NCBI RefSeq assembly: GCF_000703005.1
Contig: NZ_JNLH01000001.1
Location: forward strand, 647,501-711,500
Source of the DNA: Pseudobutyrivibrio ruminis HUN009
Lineage (GTDB): Bacteria > Bacillota > Clostridia > Lachnospirales > Lachnospiraceae
Reading direction: 5' to 3'
Length of the DNA: 64,000 nt
The translations under genes and the position numbers were made by a program. Shown here piece after piece: positions 31,919-41,499 of this stretch. Position 1 is the first letter of the stretch, and the number at the start of each line of letters is the position of its first letter. The notes beneath the pieces are model-generated. The model saw only the letters and a list, made by a program, of their open reading frames with translations, searched no databases and was not told the DNA's origin.

Positions 31919-33970
31919 TTATTCCTGAGGCATGTCACTTTCAATCTTGAACTTAGAAAGCTCATCATTGATAGCAAGTGCAGAATCTGATACTGAGTTG
32001 GCTACGTTTTCTACGCCTTGGCTTTCTGTGGCAATCTGGTTTGCACTTTCTGCCAATGTGTAGATTGTAGCGGTGATTTCTTCTGAGCTTGCTGACTGCT
32101 CTTCTGAAATAGCTGCAACAGATGATGCGATGTCGTTAACTTCGCCCATCATTCCTATCATATCCTGCATTACTGCTGCTGCAGAATTAAGATCTTCGTA
32201 AATCTTAGAGAAGCTTGTTCCTGCCTTTTCTACAACCTCACCGCTTTCATTGATAGATTCCATATTTCTCTGTGACTTTTCAGCCAAATCAGAAATAAGT
32301 CCTGTAATCTGTCTGATGATATCTCCGATTTCTTTAGCTGCATCCTGAGAATTCTGAGCAAGCTTTCCAATCTCATCTGCAACAACTGCGAAACCTTTAC
32401 CAGCTTCACCGGCACGGGCTGCTTCAATTGAAGCGTTAAGTGAAAGGAGGTTGGTCTGTTCTGCGATAGAATCAATCATCTGAACGATATCTGTAATCTG
32501 CTTAGCAGAATCTCCAACAGTTACAACTACGTCGTTCATTTCGCTCATTGACTCGTTGATGTTGTCCATACTGCGCTGAACCTCTGTCATATCTTCCTGA
32601 CCAATCTTTGCCTGATCAACAAGAGCCATCATTGTTTCGTTTGTGCTGTTTCCATTATCAGTCAAATCAGATACTGCGTGAGCAAGATTTGTTGCATTTT
32701 CAGCAAGCTCGCCAACAGCATTTGAAATATCGTCCATGGTCTCCTGAATCTGTCCCATAGATACTGACTGGTCTCCAGCCTCTGTACTCATCTTACTAGA
32801 CGCATTCTTTGAGCTTTCAGAATCCTCTTGCAGTTGTTCCGCACGGCCCTGAATAGAACCAATCGCTCCGTTCATAATCTGAACGAACCTTGTCATTTCA
32901 CGGCTGATAAGTCCAATTTCATCACCCTTATCAGCTGGCATCGTTGTTGTAAAGTCACCATCTGAAATCTTAAGGATGCTCTCTGAGAGGCCATTAACTG
33001 GCTTTGTAATAACTTTATTAATTGTAATAAGGATAATCGCAATAATTGCACCAACAAGAACAAGCATAGCTCCAAGTGATATAAGCATAAAGCTATTTGC
33101 TTCTGCCATTACATCATCCACTGCTACTGATGAAACAAGTGTCCATGTAGTTCCAGGAATAGTTGCTGCTGCTACATAGTAATCTGTATTTGTAGAATCT
33201 TGATTAATAACTACAGGTTCGTCACTTCCACTTTCTACATAAGCCTTTACGTTTTCAAGATATTTACTTCCTGACTCTGAAACCAAGGTACCGTTTAAAT
33301 CAGTGTCAAAGTAAGAAATAATATAGTCCCCATCTAATACCATGGAACCACCAGTCTTCATTGGTGTAAGTGCATTAACGTCCTCTTGTAATGCTGTCAA
33401 GAACACATCAATGGCTGCAACACCAAACTCGCCATTTGCGCAGTTGACATTTCTTACAAATGTTACGCAAAGCTCGCCATTATTGGCATCGATATATGGT
33501 TCTGTACATACAAATGTCTCCTGGTCTTTGCCTTCTGCATACCAACCACGTTCTGTTGGTCTCCAGTCAGATGGCTGAACCTGATGATTTGCGAAGAAAT
33601 ATGAATCATCTGAGAAACCTATGTAGATACCAGTGTTCTCAACAGAATCATAGTCTGCAGATGGCTCTATATATTTGAGCATTGCTGCATGATCTTCAAA
33701 GTAAACTGTTTCAAGCGTATCACAATACTGTCCATCTTTGGATGTAAGCATTTGGAATTCCGAACCGAGCTTAGCAGCATTGTACTGGCCCTCTGCCTCC
33801 AAATCCATAAGAGATACTTCTGTGATAATCTTTCTTGCATTATAGGAAATAAACACTATGATTCCTGCAATGCCAATAGCAATTACTGGAAGCAGTATTA
33901 CCAATAACATGGTTCCTATACTGCGTTTTACTTTTGGCGCATTAGCCGTTTTTTTACCTTTTTTAGCCAT
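31919..33970 (-). CDS. Methyl-accepting chemotaxis protein with Cache sensor
   Basis: A chemoreceptor of 683 residues. A Lys-rich start is followed by TM1 (TMLLVILLPVIAIGIAGIIV). An extracellular double-Cache-type domain spans ~45-280, with RGWYAEGKDQETFVCTEPYI and FGVAAIDVFLTALQ. TM2 is LISLGAMLVLVGAIIAIILI, the HAMP domain is KPVNGLSESILKISDGDFTT and the signalling domain has IDSIAEQTNLLSLNASIEAA. Cache receptors of this type usually bind amino acids or other small metabolites directly; the ligand here is unknown. GGAGGAG precedes the start at 33970. Confidence 0.93.
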   Translation of the reverse strand: MAKKGKKTANAPKVKRSIGTMLLVILLPVIAIGIAGIIVFISYNARKIITEVSLMDLEAEGQYNAAKLGSEFQMLTSKDGQYCDTLETVYFEDHAAMLKYIEPSADYDSVENTGIYIGFSDDSYFFANHQVQPSDWRPTERGWYAEGKDQETFVCTEPYIDANNGELCVTFVRNVNCANGEFGVAAIDVFLTALQEDVNALTPMKTGGSMVLDGDYIISYFDTDLNGTLVSESGSKYLENVKAYVESGSDEPVVINQDSTNTDYYVAAATIPGTTWTLVSSVAVDDVMAEANSFMLISLGAMLVLVGAIIAIILITINKVITKPVNGLSESILKISDGDFTTTMPADKGDEIGLISREMTRFVQIMNGAIGSIQGRAEQLQEDSESSKNASSKMSTEAGDQSVSMGQIQETMDDISNAVGELAENATNLAHAVSDLTDNGNSTNETMMALVDQAKIGQEDMTEVQRSMDNINESMSEMNDVVVTVGDSAKQITDIVQMIDSIAEQTNLLSLNASIEAARAGEAGKGFAVVADEIGKLAQNSQDAAKEIGDIIRQITGLISDLAEKSQRNMESINESGEVVEKAGTSFSKIYEDLNSAAAVMQDMIGMMGEVNDIASSVAAISEEQSASSEEITATIYTLAESANQIATESQGVENVANSVSDSALAINDELSKFKIESDMPQE

Positions 33971-34078
33971 GATGCTCTCCTCCTATTTCCACAGATTCGC
34001 AATCTGCATATGTTCACTTTCACCATTATCACGCATAATTGTTACTTTTCTGTTAATTATTGGAGGATTTTATTTATT

Positions 34079-34318
34079 TCACTGATTCTTCACAAGTATG
34101 TCCTTTATGACATCATAATTTTCCTTGAGGTGTGGACGCAAGCAGTTGATACAAGACTTTATACCCTTGCTTGTGTATGTGAAATTGCCACCGCACTTGT
34201 CCCCTAGATGATAAAGTGGGCAGTAGCAAAACAGACAATTGAAATTGTCTGGGTCATCTGTCTTGTGGCAAGGGAAATACTCGCACTCTCTATTTTGAAA
34301 ATATTTGTAATGTTCCAT
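34079..34318 (-). CDS. Cysteine-rich small domain protein
   Basis: A 79-residue protein with nine cysteines: RECEYFPCHK, NCLFCYCPLYHLGDKCGGNF and KSCINCLRPH. The pattern fits the cysteine-rich small domain family, found in Clostridia and methanogens and presumed to bind metal. It starts at 34318 behind AAGAGG. Its leader carries two copies of a ~25-base repeat (34334-34399). Function is unknown. Confidence 0.85.
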   Translation of the reverse strand: MEHYKYFQNRECEYFPCHKTDDPDNFNCLFCYCPLYHLGDKCGGNFTYTSKGIKSCINCLRPHLKENYDVIKDILVKNQ

Positions 34319-34333
34319 ATGTAAACCTCTTTG

Positions 34334-34407
34334 TTCGCTTTGCTCGGAAAACCTACTCGAGCAGGGTATTTCCTTCGCTTTGCTCGGAAAACCCTACTCT
34401 TATTATA
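34334..34407 (-). promoter_or_regulatory. Repeat-bearing leader of the cysteine-rich gene
   Basis: On the minus strand TATAAT (34402-34407) is a likely -10 box. The leader then contains GAGTAGG-TTTTCCGAGCAAAGCGAA twice (34374-34399 and 34334-34358). Possible hairpins are GGGT-TTTCC/GGAAA-ACCC (one bulge) and TGCTCG/CGAGCA, which share sequence and so may compete. Confidence 0.6.
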
Positions 34408-34480
34408 CATCAGATTATCATTATTTTTTCACACCTATTTGTTAGGATTGCCCTATAAACACCTATGTGAGGTAAAAAAT

Positions 34481-34642
34481 ATGTTTAAGCACGATAGGAA
34501 ATCCCATACTCTGGTGGATGACACTGGTATTCATGAAGATACAAAAGTAAAAAAGATAACCTTCTTTGTAGGGCTGTGTCGCCTCGTTACAGTCATTCTT
34601 ATTGTTCTTGGTGTACTGAATCTGGTATACGGAAATATTTGA
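34481..34642 (+). CDS. Small single-pass membrane protein before the potassium channel gene
   Basis: A 53-residue peptide, MFKHDRKSHTLVDDTGIHED followed by one hydrophobic segment (ITFFVGLCRLVTVILIVLGV) near the C-terminus. It starts at 34481 behind GAGG and ends eight bases before the channel start, whose ribosome binding site overlaps its stop region. Coupling to the channel suggests an accessory subunit, which is an inference. Confidence 0.65.
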   Translation: MFKHDRKSHTLVDDTGIHEDTKVKKITFFVGLCRLVTVILIVLGVLNLVYGNI

Positions 34643-34650
34643 GGGGAAAT

Positions 34651-35379
34651 ATGGAAGATTTTAAGCGAAGAGTCTATGAAGTTGTAGAAGTTTCCAGCAT
34701 GGGAGACAAATCCAGCCGAGCTTACGATATTATGATGAATACTGCCATCATCGTAAGTTTAATTCCTATGACTTTTAAAAAGGATATGGCAATGACCTTC
34801 TGGCTGGAATTATTTGTCACATTCATATTCTTAATAGATTATGTTGCTCGTGTTTATACCGCAGACTATAAGATGGGCTACAAAAGCTATAAGGCCTATA
34901 TCGCCTATATTCTTTCGCCGCTAGCATTGTTTGATTTCATATCAATCCTTCCAATTATATATTGGTTTACTCCAGTCAAATCCTGGATTGGACTACTTCG
35001 CCTTTTTAGAGCTTTCCGTGCAATCAAGTTGGTTAGATATTCCAAGACAATGATTGTCATTTCTAATGTAATCAGAAAAGTTAAAAAGCAACTGATGGCG
35101 GTTTTGATTTTAATTACTGTATATATTTTTATGTCTGCCATGCTGATATTCCAACTGGAGCCTGACCTTTTCAATAACTTTTTTGACGCGCTTTATTGGG
35201 CAACCATTTCCATTACAACTATCGGCTACGGAGACATATCTCCTGTGACACCAATCGGCCGTATGATTACCATGATATCTGCTTTGGTGGGTGTTGCTGT
35301 GATTGCATTGCCGTCTGGTATCATTACTGCGGCCTACATGAATGAGATTAATAAAAAGAAATCGAAATATGAATTGTAA
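34651..35379 (+). CDS. Voltage-gated potassium channel
   Basis: A six-segment channel of 242 residues. The S4-like helix is LLRLFRAFRAIKLVRYSK with regularly spaced Arg/Lys. The pore loop carries the selectivity filter TTIGYGD (about residues 188-194), followed by the last helix MISALVGVAVIALPSGIITA. There is no large cytoplasmic C-terminal domain, so gating is probably by voltage alone. The ATG at 34651 follows GAGGGG. The small gene at 34481 lies just upstream on the same transcript. Confidence 0.93.
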   Translation: MEDFKRRVYEVVEVSSMGDKSSRAYDIMMNTAIIVSLIPMTFKKDMAMTFWLELFVTFIFLIDYVARVYTADYKMGYKSYKAYIAYILSPLALFDFISILPIIYWFTPVKSWIGLLRLFRAFRAIKLVRYSKTMIVISNVIRKVKKQLMAVLILITVYIFMSAMLIFQLEPDLFNNFFDALYWATISITTIGYGDISPVTPIGRMITMISALVGVAVIALPSGIITAAYMNEINKKKSKYEL

Positions 35380-35392
35380 AATCTAGATTATT

Positions 35393-35420
35393 AAAGGCAC
35401 TGCATAATGCAGTGCCTTTA
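35393..35420. terminator. Bidirectional terminator between potassium channel gene and murA
   Basis: AAAGGCACTGC pairs with GCAGTGCCTTT around ATAAT, with TTGTTTTT on the plus side. Confidence 0.85.
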
Positions 35421-35426
35421 TTGTTT

Positions 35427-36722
35427 TTATGAAACTTTTAATTTGAACTTCTGAAGATCATGCTCTGAATCAACTTCTGCTAAAGTTGCGCCAAGCTTTG
35501 AGAACTTTCCAACGATATCTTCGTATCCACGCTGGATGTACTTGATATCATCAATAACTGTAATGCCATCCGCTGCAAGACCTGCAATGATAAGTGCTGC
35601 ACCTGCACGTAGATCTGATGCCTGTACTTGAGCACCTGTGTAACGCTCAACACCAGTAACGATAGCAACTGTGCCCTCGACCTTGATGCTTGCACCCATG
35701 CGAGCAAGCTCATCAACATATTTGAAGCGGTTTTCAAAGATTGACTCTGATACTGTGCTAGTTCCCTCTGCAATAGCAAGAACAGCAGTGATTTCCGGCT
35801 GCATATCTGTAGGGAAACCTGGGTATGGCAATGTGGTAACGTGAGTATGTGTAAGCTTACGTCCCTTTGCGATAACTCTAACAGCATCATCGTATTCTTC
35901 GATTACACAACCTGCTTCGATAAGCTTTGCTGATGTAGCCTCCAAATGCTTAGGGATGACATTCTTGACAAGGATATCACCGTGTGTAGCTGCTGCCGCA
36001 CACATGTATGTACCTGCCTCAATTTGGTCAGGAATAACTGCGTAAGAAGTGCCGTGAAGCTCTGAAACACCAACGATACGGATAACATCTGTACCAGCAC
36101 CACGGATATTTGCTCCCATACTGTTAAGGAATGATGCCACGTCTACAACGTGTGGCTCCTTAGCTGCATTTTCGATAGTAGTCTTGCCTTCTGCAAGAAC
36201 AGCTGCAAGCATAATATTGATGGTAGCACCAACAGATACCTTATCAAGGTAGATGTGGTTACCAACAAGCTTGTCAGCACGTGCAGACCAAAGGCCATAA
36301 GATACGTCTACATTGGCACCAAGAGCCTTGAGCCCCTTAACATGCAAATCGATTGGACGCGAACCAATAAGGCAGCCACCTGGAAGTGCTACCTCTGCAT
36401 TTTTATATTTGCCAAGAAGTGCTCCCATTAAATAATAAGAAGCACGAATCTTTTTGATGTACTCATAATCTACTGAAAGACGAGAGATGCTAGAGCCGTT
36501 AATCTTTACAGTGTGCTCATCCACACGTGTAACTGATGCTCCAATATCTTCGATTGCTCCAATAAGAACATTTATATCTTTAACATTTGGCAGATTTTCA
36601 ATTGTAACAGTCTCGTCTGTCATGATGGCACCCGCCAAAATACCGAGAGCTGCGTTTTTGGCACCGCTGATTTCAACCTCTCCTGAAAGGGCTGTGCCAC
36701 CTTTTATAACATACTGCTCCAT
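35427..36722 (-). CDS. murA: UDP-N-acetylglucosamine 1-carboxyvinyltransferase
   Basis: Catalyses the first committed step of peptidoglycan synthesis by transferring enolpyruvate to UDP-GlcNAc in the cytoplasm. It has 431 residues. It begins MEQYVIKGGTALSGEVEISG with KNAALGILAG. The active-site loop is PGGCLIGSRPIDLH with Cys117, the residue attacked by fosfomycin. YPGFPTDMQPEITAVLAIAE is also conserved. The start at 36722 follows TAGGAG. It lies eight bases after an ABC exporter pair, at the end of a long minus-strand run. Confidence 0.96.
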   Translation of the reverse strand: MEQYVIKGGTALSGEVEISGAKNAALGILAGAIMTDETVTIENLPNVKDINVLIGAIEDIGASVTRVDEHTVKINGSSISRLSVDYEYIKKIRASYYLMGALLGKYKNAEVALPGGCLIGSRPIDLHVKGLKALGANVDVSYGLWSARADKLVGNHIYLDKVSVGATINIMLAAVLAEGKTTIENAAKEPHVVDVASFLNSMGANIRGAGTDVIRIVGVSELHGTSYAVIPDQIEAGTYMCAAAATHGDILVKNVIPKHLEATSAKLIEAGCVIEEYDDAVRVIAKGRKLTHTHVTTLPYPGFPTDMQPEITAVLAIAEGTSTVSESIFENRFKYVDELARMGASIKVEGTVAIVTGVERYTGAQVQASDLRAGAALIIAGLAADGITVIDDIKYIQRGYEDIVGKFSKLGATLAEVDSEHDLQKFKLKVS

Positions 36723-36730
36723 ATTAACTC

Positions 36731-38473
36731 CTAACAATTCTCAATTTGACTCCGATATAATTTAGCATAAAAGCCGTTTTTCTGCAATAGCTCCACATGG
36801 CTTCCCTGCTCTACGATGCTTCCATCCTTTACAAACAGAATAACGTCAGCCTCTCTAATTGTTGAAAGTCTGTGGGCTACAATGAATGTAGTACGGCCTT
36901 TCATCATCTTATTAAATGCTGATTGTATTTTCTGTTCTGTGCGAGTATCGATTGAGCTGGTTGCTTCATCCAGAATCAACATTGGTGGAATATTTAGCAT
37001 TACTCTTGTGATACACAAAAGCTGCATCTGGCCCTGAGATAATGAGCCGCCCACCGATGAAAGTATTGTATCATATCCATAAGGCATTCTTTTAATAAAG
37101 CTGTGGGCATGAGTTGCCTTTGCAGCCTCAATAATTTCCTGATCTGTGGCATCTGGTTTTGCCATTCTAAGATTTTCTCTTACTGATGCATTCTTTAACC
37201 AGGTTTCCTGAAGTACCATTCCAAATTTGCTTCGCAAATCTTCCAATGATAAATCTCTGATATCAACGCCATCTACAAGAATCTCGCCGGCATCAACATC
37301 ATAAAAGCGCATCAAAAGATTTATGATTGTACTTTTTCCAGCACCAGTTGGTCCAACGATTGCTACACGCTGCCCACTTTTAACATTTAAGTTAAGGTGC
37401 TCGATTAATTTTTTGCTCTTGTCATATGAGAAGAATACATCGTTGAACTGAATCTCGCCCTTTACATCAGGGATGGATGTTTCTCCTTCATCAACTTCAA
37501 CTTCTGCATCTATCATTTCAAACAATCTGGCAGCGCAGGCCAAAGCATTTTGGAACTCGGTGATTACACCTGAGATTTCATTAAATGGCTTTGCGTATGT
37601 GCTGGCATATGATAGGAAGCTGGTGAGGCCACCAACCGTTATGCCTCCTCCGATTGCCAGGATGGCACCAAACACGCCAACTGCTGCGTAGATAATATTA
37701 TTTATGAGGCGTGTGCTTGGGTTTACCGTTGATGAATAGAAAGTGGCTTTCATAGATGCATCTGCCAATCTATCATTCATCATCTCAAATCGTTCTAAGG
37801 CATCATCCTCGTAATCCATATTTCGGATGATATTCTTGCCTGAAATCATTTCTTCTATATAAGAAGTTTCTGTTCCACGAAGCTTTGCCTGCTCGCCGAA
37901 AAACTTGTAGGTTTTCTCGGAAATGAACTTTGCCAAAAGCAAAGATGCTGGTGTTGCAATTATTACTATCAAGGCAATCTTTACTGAAATCATCAGCATG
38001 AAATAGATAGTGCCAAGGATTGTAAGTACTCCTGTGAAGAACTGTGTGAAGCCCATCAAAAGTCCATCTGCAAAAGTATCTGCATCGGAAACTATTCGGC
38101 TGACAAAATCACCATGTGGATGTGAGTCCACAGTGGAAAGCTTCATATGCTGTAGCTTAACAAAAGCTCTGTCTCGAAGACTCTTTGTAACACTGTAGGT
38201 AATGTCGTTGTTGACACGATTCATTATCCACTGAGTAAAGAATGTGGCAGCGATTGTCACTGTCATAATCTTTAGCACCTGGATTAATCTGTTGTAATCA
38301 ATCTGGCCTGGAGCAACGATGCAATCCACTGCCTGACCTGTGAGAATTGGAATTCTAAGGGTCAGGTAAACTGTTGCCAGGGCACAGATGAGTGAAATAA
38401 ATATTTTAAAACTGTATGTTTTTAGTTCTATTAAAACGCGATTTAATATACGAGATTGAGACTTTTTATTCAT
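36731..38473 (-). CDS. ABC exporter half-transporter, catalytically competent subunit
   Basis: A 580-residue membrane-ATPase fusion. Residues 1-320 hold six membrane helices (for example IFISLICALATVYLTLRIPI). The ATPase has Walker A VGPTGAGKSTIINLL, a signature SLSQGQMQLLCI that departs from LSGGQ, a proper Walker B LILDEATSSIDT with catalytic Glu, and the H-loop VAHRLS. The start at 38473 overlaps the previous gene by eight bases behind GAGGAGG. With its partner it forms a heterodimeric drug- or lipid-type exporter (BmrCD/TM287-288 layout). Confidence 0.92.
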   Translation of the reverse strand: MNKKSQSRILNRVLIELKTYSFKIFISLICALATVYLTLRIPILTGQAVDCIVAPGQIDYNRLIQVLKIMTVTIAATFFTQWIMNRVNNDITYSVTKSLRDRAFVKLQHMKLSTVDSHPHGDFVSRIVSDADTFADGLLMGFTQFFTGVLTILGTIYFMLMISVKIALIVIIATPASLLLAKFISEKTYKFFGEQAKLRGTETSYIEEMISGKNIIRNMDYEDDALERFEMMNDRLADASMKATFYSSTVNPSTRLINNIIYAAVGVFGAILAIGGGITVGGLTSFLSYASTYAKPFNEISGVITEFQNALACAARLFEMIDAEVEVDEGETSIPDVKGEIQFNDVFFSYDKSKKLIEHLNLNVKSGQRVAIVGPTGAGKSTIINLLMRFYDVDAGEILVDGVDIRDLSLEDLRSKFGMVLQETWLKNASVRENLRMAKPDATDQEIIEAAKATHAHSFIKRMPYGYDTILSSVGGSLSQGQMQLLCITRVMLNIPPMLILDEATSSIDTRTEQKIQSAFNKMMKGRTTFIVAHRLSTIREADVILFVKDGSIVEQGSHVELLQKNGFYAKLYRSQIENC

Positions 38474-40205
38474 TGCAAGCCTCCTCTCTAGGGAATTGAC
38501 AGTAGTAAATTTCCTGATATGTGTCGCAGCTTTCAAGAAGCTGGCTATGTGTGCCAAGGCCAACTGCCTTTCCATCTTCTAGCACGAGAATCTGGTCTGC
38601 ATCCATTACAGAAGATGCTCTCTGGGAAACCAAAATAATTGTAGGCTTCCATGGCAGGCTGTGAAGTGCCTTACGAAGCTTTGCCTCAGTGGCAAGATCC
38701 AGGGCGCTGGCCGAGTCATCCAGGACAAGGATTCTTGGCTGACCTACTAATGCTCTTGCAATTGTAAGTCGTTGACGCTGACCGCCTGAGAAGTTTGTTC
38801 CCTTGCCGGAAACCTCTGCATTTATGCCGCCTTCCTTTGCTTCTACAAAATCTAAAGCCTGCGCTATGTTAAGTGCTGATTTAATTTCCTCATCATCAGC
38901 ATCCTGCTTTTTCATAGTCATGTTGGACTTTATTGTTCCGCTGAAAAGGGATGCCTTCTGTGGAACAATTCCAAATAGATTTGATAGCTCTCCATCAGTC
39001 ATGGCCTTTACATCTGTTCCATCGATGGAAACCTGTCCCTTTGAAACATCATAAGTGTGGTTCATAAGCTTAAGTAATGTGCTCTTACCTGAACCAGTAC
39101 CGCCGATTACGCCAAGGATACTGCCCGCAGGGATATCCAAAGTGATGTCCTCTACATCGTAATCGTTTGTGCCATTGTAGCTAAATGATACATTGGAAAG
39201 CTGGATTGAGCCGGCATTTTCGGTCTTCGTATTGCCCGTGCTATTCATGTGCATTCTTTCATCAGACTTCATCTCCATCAGCTCCTGTACACGATCTGCT
39301 GATGGGAATGCCTTCATAAGAAGAACGATGAGGTTGGCAAGCTTGATAAGCTCCACTAAAATCTGGCTCATGTAGTTTACAAGCGCAACTACATCACCCT
39401 GAAGGATAAATCCTCCATCTACACGTCTCATTGAAACATATATCAAAAGAACTATGCCCAGGTTCACTGCCACATAAGTGACTGGATTTAAAAGAGCTGA
39501 AATCTTTCCTGTGGAAATCTGCATAGAAGCTAGCTCTGCTGTTCTCTTTTCGAAGCCTTCCTTTTCCTTATCCACCTGGTTGAATGCACGAAGCACTCTG
39601 GCACCTTCTAGATTTTCAGATGTGGCATGGAGCACTTTTTCAAGCCTTGCTGCTATTGTTTTGTATCTAGGTAATGTGTACTTCATAATGATAAACACTA
39701 TTAATGAAAGCACACCTACCACGAGCAAGAAAATAAGTGCTGATTTAACATCTACGATAAATGCCATAATGGTCGCGCCAAACACGATAAATGGTGAACG
39801 TAAGAAAAGGCGAAGAACCATATTAATGGCATTTTGAATCTGATTGATATCGTTTGTGATTCGTGTTGTCAGCACCTCGTCACCAATCTTTTCCTTTGTG
39901 CCCTGAGACAGTGAAAGAATCTTTGCAAAAAGATCTCTTCTTATTTCAGCTGCTACATATACAGCTACATTTGCGCTAAAGTACTGGGCTGTAAGCGAAA
40001 AGACCAAACCTACAACTGCCAGCAAAAGCAAAACCCCACTCATCCTAATGATGTAGTGGGTATCTGAGCTTGCGATACCTTTATTTATGATTGACGCCAT
40101 AACAAGTGGTACCAAAAGCTCAAATATCGCCTCTAACATTTTGAATAGTGGGGCAAGTATTGCTCGTATTTTATATTTTTTGATATAAGTAAGTATAAAA
40201 CTCAT
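38466..40205 (-). CDS. ABC exporter half-transporter with degenerate ATP site
   Basis: A 579-residue partner of the next gene. Six membrane helices are followed by an ATPase with Walker A IGGTGSGKSTLLKLM and an intact signature NFSGGQRQRLTI. Walker B is VLDDSASALDL, with Asp in place of the catalytic Glu, and the H-loop His is replaced in LVSQRASSV. One weak and one active site is the known asymmetry of heterodimeric exporters. The start at 40205 lies one base after the stop of the PrsA-like gene, consistent with translational coupling; 40238 is an alternative. Confidence 0.9.
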   Translation of the reverse strand: MSFILTYIKKYKIRAILAPLFKMLEAIFELLVPLVMASIINKGIASSDTHYIIRMSGVLLLLAVVGLVFSLTAQYFSANVAVYVAAEIRRDLFAKILSLSQGTKEKIGDEVLTTRITNDINQIQNAINMVLRLFLRSPFIVFGATIMAFIVDVKSALIFLLVVGVLSLIVFIIMKYTLPRYKTIAARLEKVLHATSENLEGARVLRAFNQVDKEKEGFEKRTAELASMQISTGKISALLNPVTYVAVNLGIVLLIYVSMRRVDGGFILQGDVVALVNYMSQILVELIKLANLIVLLMKAFPSADRVQELMEMKSDERMHMNSTGNTKTENAGSIQLSNVSFSYNGTNDYDVEDITLDIPAGSILGVIGGTGSGKSTLLKLMNHTYDVSKGQVSIDGTDVKAMTDGELSNLFGIVPQKASLFSGTIKSNMTMKKQDADDEEIKSALNIAQALDFVEAKEGGINAEVSGKGTNFSGGQRQRLTIARALVGQPRILVLDDSASALDLATEAKLRKALHSLPWKPTIILVSQRASSVMDADQILVLEDGKAVGLGTHSQLLESCDTYQEIYYCQFPREEACNE

Positions 40206-40206
40206 A

Positions 40207-41412
40207 TTACTCTGCTTCTGTTTCCTCAGTTGATTCATCTGAATTCTCTTCAGATGTTTCTTCAGTATCCTCTTCTGCTGATGTATCTTCTGTGTCTTCT
40301 ACTTCTGTTTCTTCTGATGCGTCCTCTGTAGACTCTTCTGTATCTGTTGTCTCCTCTGTAGTTGCATCATCTGTTGTTTCTTCTGTTGTCTCTTCTGTCT
40401 CAGTCTCAAGTGTCTTGAACAATGTATCAAACTCTACCTTTGCCCAAGCCTTCTCGTCAACTTTCCATGTGATAGCTGCTTTCCATGTCTCAAGAAGCTT
40501 ATCAAATTCATCTGACTCAAGTGATTCCTTCTTTGTCTGAGAAGCATCCTCATCATGATCTGCATCAAGGTGAATTACATAGTAGCCTACGCCATCGATT
40601 TCGATAACATCTGATGTGTCGCCCTCATCAAGTGCTTCTGCTGCTTCGATGATGGCCATATCCATTGTGTCATCCTCTTCCTCACCCTTAAGGTAAGAGT
40701 ATGTAGATGTTGTTGTCTCAAGCTCCTCTGCCTTTGCTGAGTAATCATCAGCTGCTGCAAGTTCTTCAGCGTTAGCCTTTAAATCTGCGATTTCTTCTTC
40801 TGTATATTCAACTGCATTGCCTTCCTCATCTTTAGTGCCTGTTGTATCGAAAAGCACATATGAGAATGTACGCATCCAGCAATCTTCATCTGAAATGCTT
40901 TCGCCTGCTTCTTCCATTGCTGCATTAGAAACTAATGAATAGTATGTTCTGTACTCTAAGTACTCTTTAACATATTCCTCTGTAGCACCCATCACCTCAA
41001 GTGTTTCTTCTGGGTTATCAGAAATAAACTTTGCAGCTGCATCTGCAATGGCTGTTTTCTGCTCATCTGTGAGAGCGATATCATAATCACCAGCGTGAAG
41101 CTTTGTTAAATACTGATTTTCAATATCCTCCAACACGCCTTCCTTTGTATCATCCTCCATTGTAGAGCCTGTGCCAGTCATATCTGTTGACCACATGCCC
41201 TCACCATAGTATGAAAGCAAGTACTGGTCGTACATTGACTGCTGATATCTGGCTGCAAAATTTGCATAGCCAAGGGAGATTGTATCCTTTGTGCCATCTC
41301 CTGTATTTATTGTTACAAGAGTAGTGTCAGGATTGAACTTACTACATCCTGTAAAAAGAACTGCTGCTGCAAGTGCAGCAATACCTGCTGATTTAACAAT
41401 ATTCTTATTCAT
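40207..41412 (-). CDS. PrsA-like foldase lipoprotein with acidic tail
   Basis: A 401-residue exported lipoprotein. The signal peptide AGIAALAAAVLFTG ends in a lipobox before Cys. Residues ~25-250 resemble SurA/PrsA N-terminal helices, and DEGDTSDVIEIDGVGYYVIH is the end of a parvulin-type domain. The parvulin core is divergent, so isomerase activity is uncertain. The last ~70 residues are almost only Glu, Thr, Asp and Ser, probably a disordered tail in the cell wall. The start at 41412 follows AGGAGG. It may help fold exported proteins. Confidence 0.78.
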   Translation of the reverse strand: MNKNIVKSAGIAALAAAVLFTGCSKFNPDTTLVTINTGDGTKDTISLGYANFAARYQQSMYDQYLLSYYGEGMWSTDMTGTGSTMEDDTKEGVLEDIENQYLTKLHAGDYDIALTDEQKTAIADAAAKFISDNPEETLEVMGATEEYVKEYLEYRTYYSLVSNAAMEEAGESISDEDCWMRTFSYVLFDTTGTKDEEGNAVEYTEEEIADLKANAEELAAADDYSAKAEELETTTSTYSYLKGEEEDDTMDMAIIEAAEALDEGDTSDVIEIDGVGYYVIHLDADHDEDASQTKKESLESDEFDKLLETWKAAITWKVDEKAWAKVEFDTLFKTLETETEETTEETTDDATTEETTDTEESTEDASEETEVEDTEDTSAEEDTEETSEENSDESTEETEAE

Positions 41413-41499
41413 TATAAATTCCTCCTGAGTGAACCCACCCATATTTTTTCAAGCCTTTTTATTATAGTTAATCCTGCCAAATTAATCAATTATTGGGGG

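Noticed and set aside
40207..40420. Plus-strand open frame rich in Ser/Val opposite the acidic tail of the PrsA-like gene.
   Set aside because: It is the complement of the repetitive Glu/Thr codons and has no start signals of its own.
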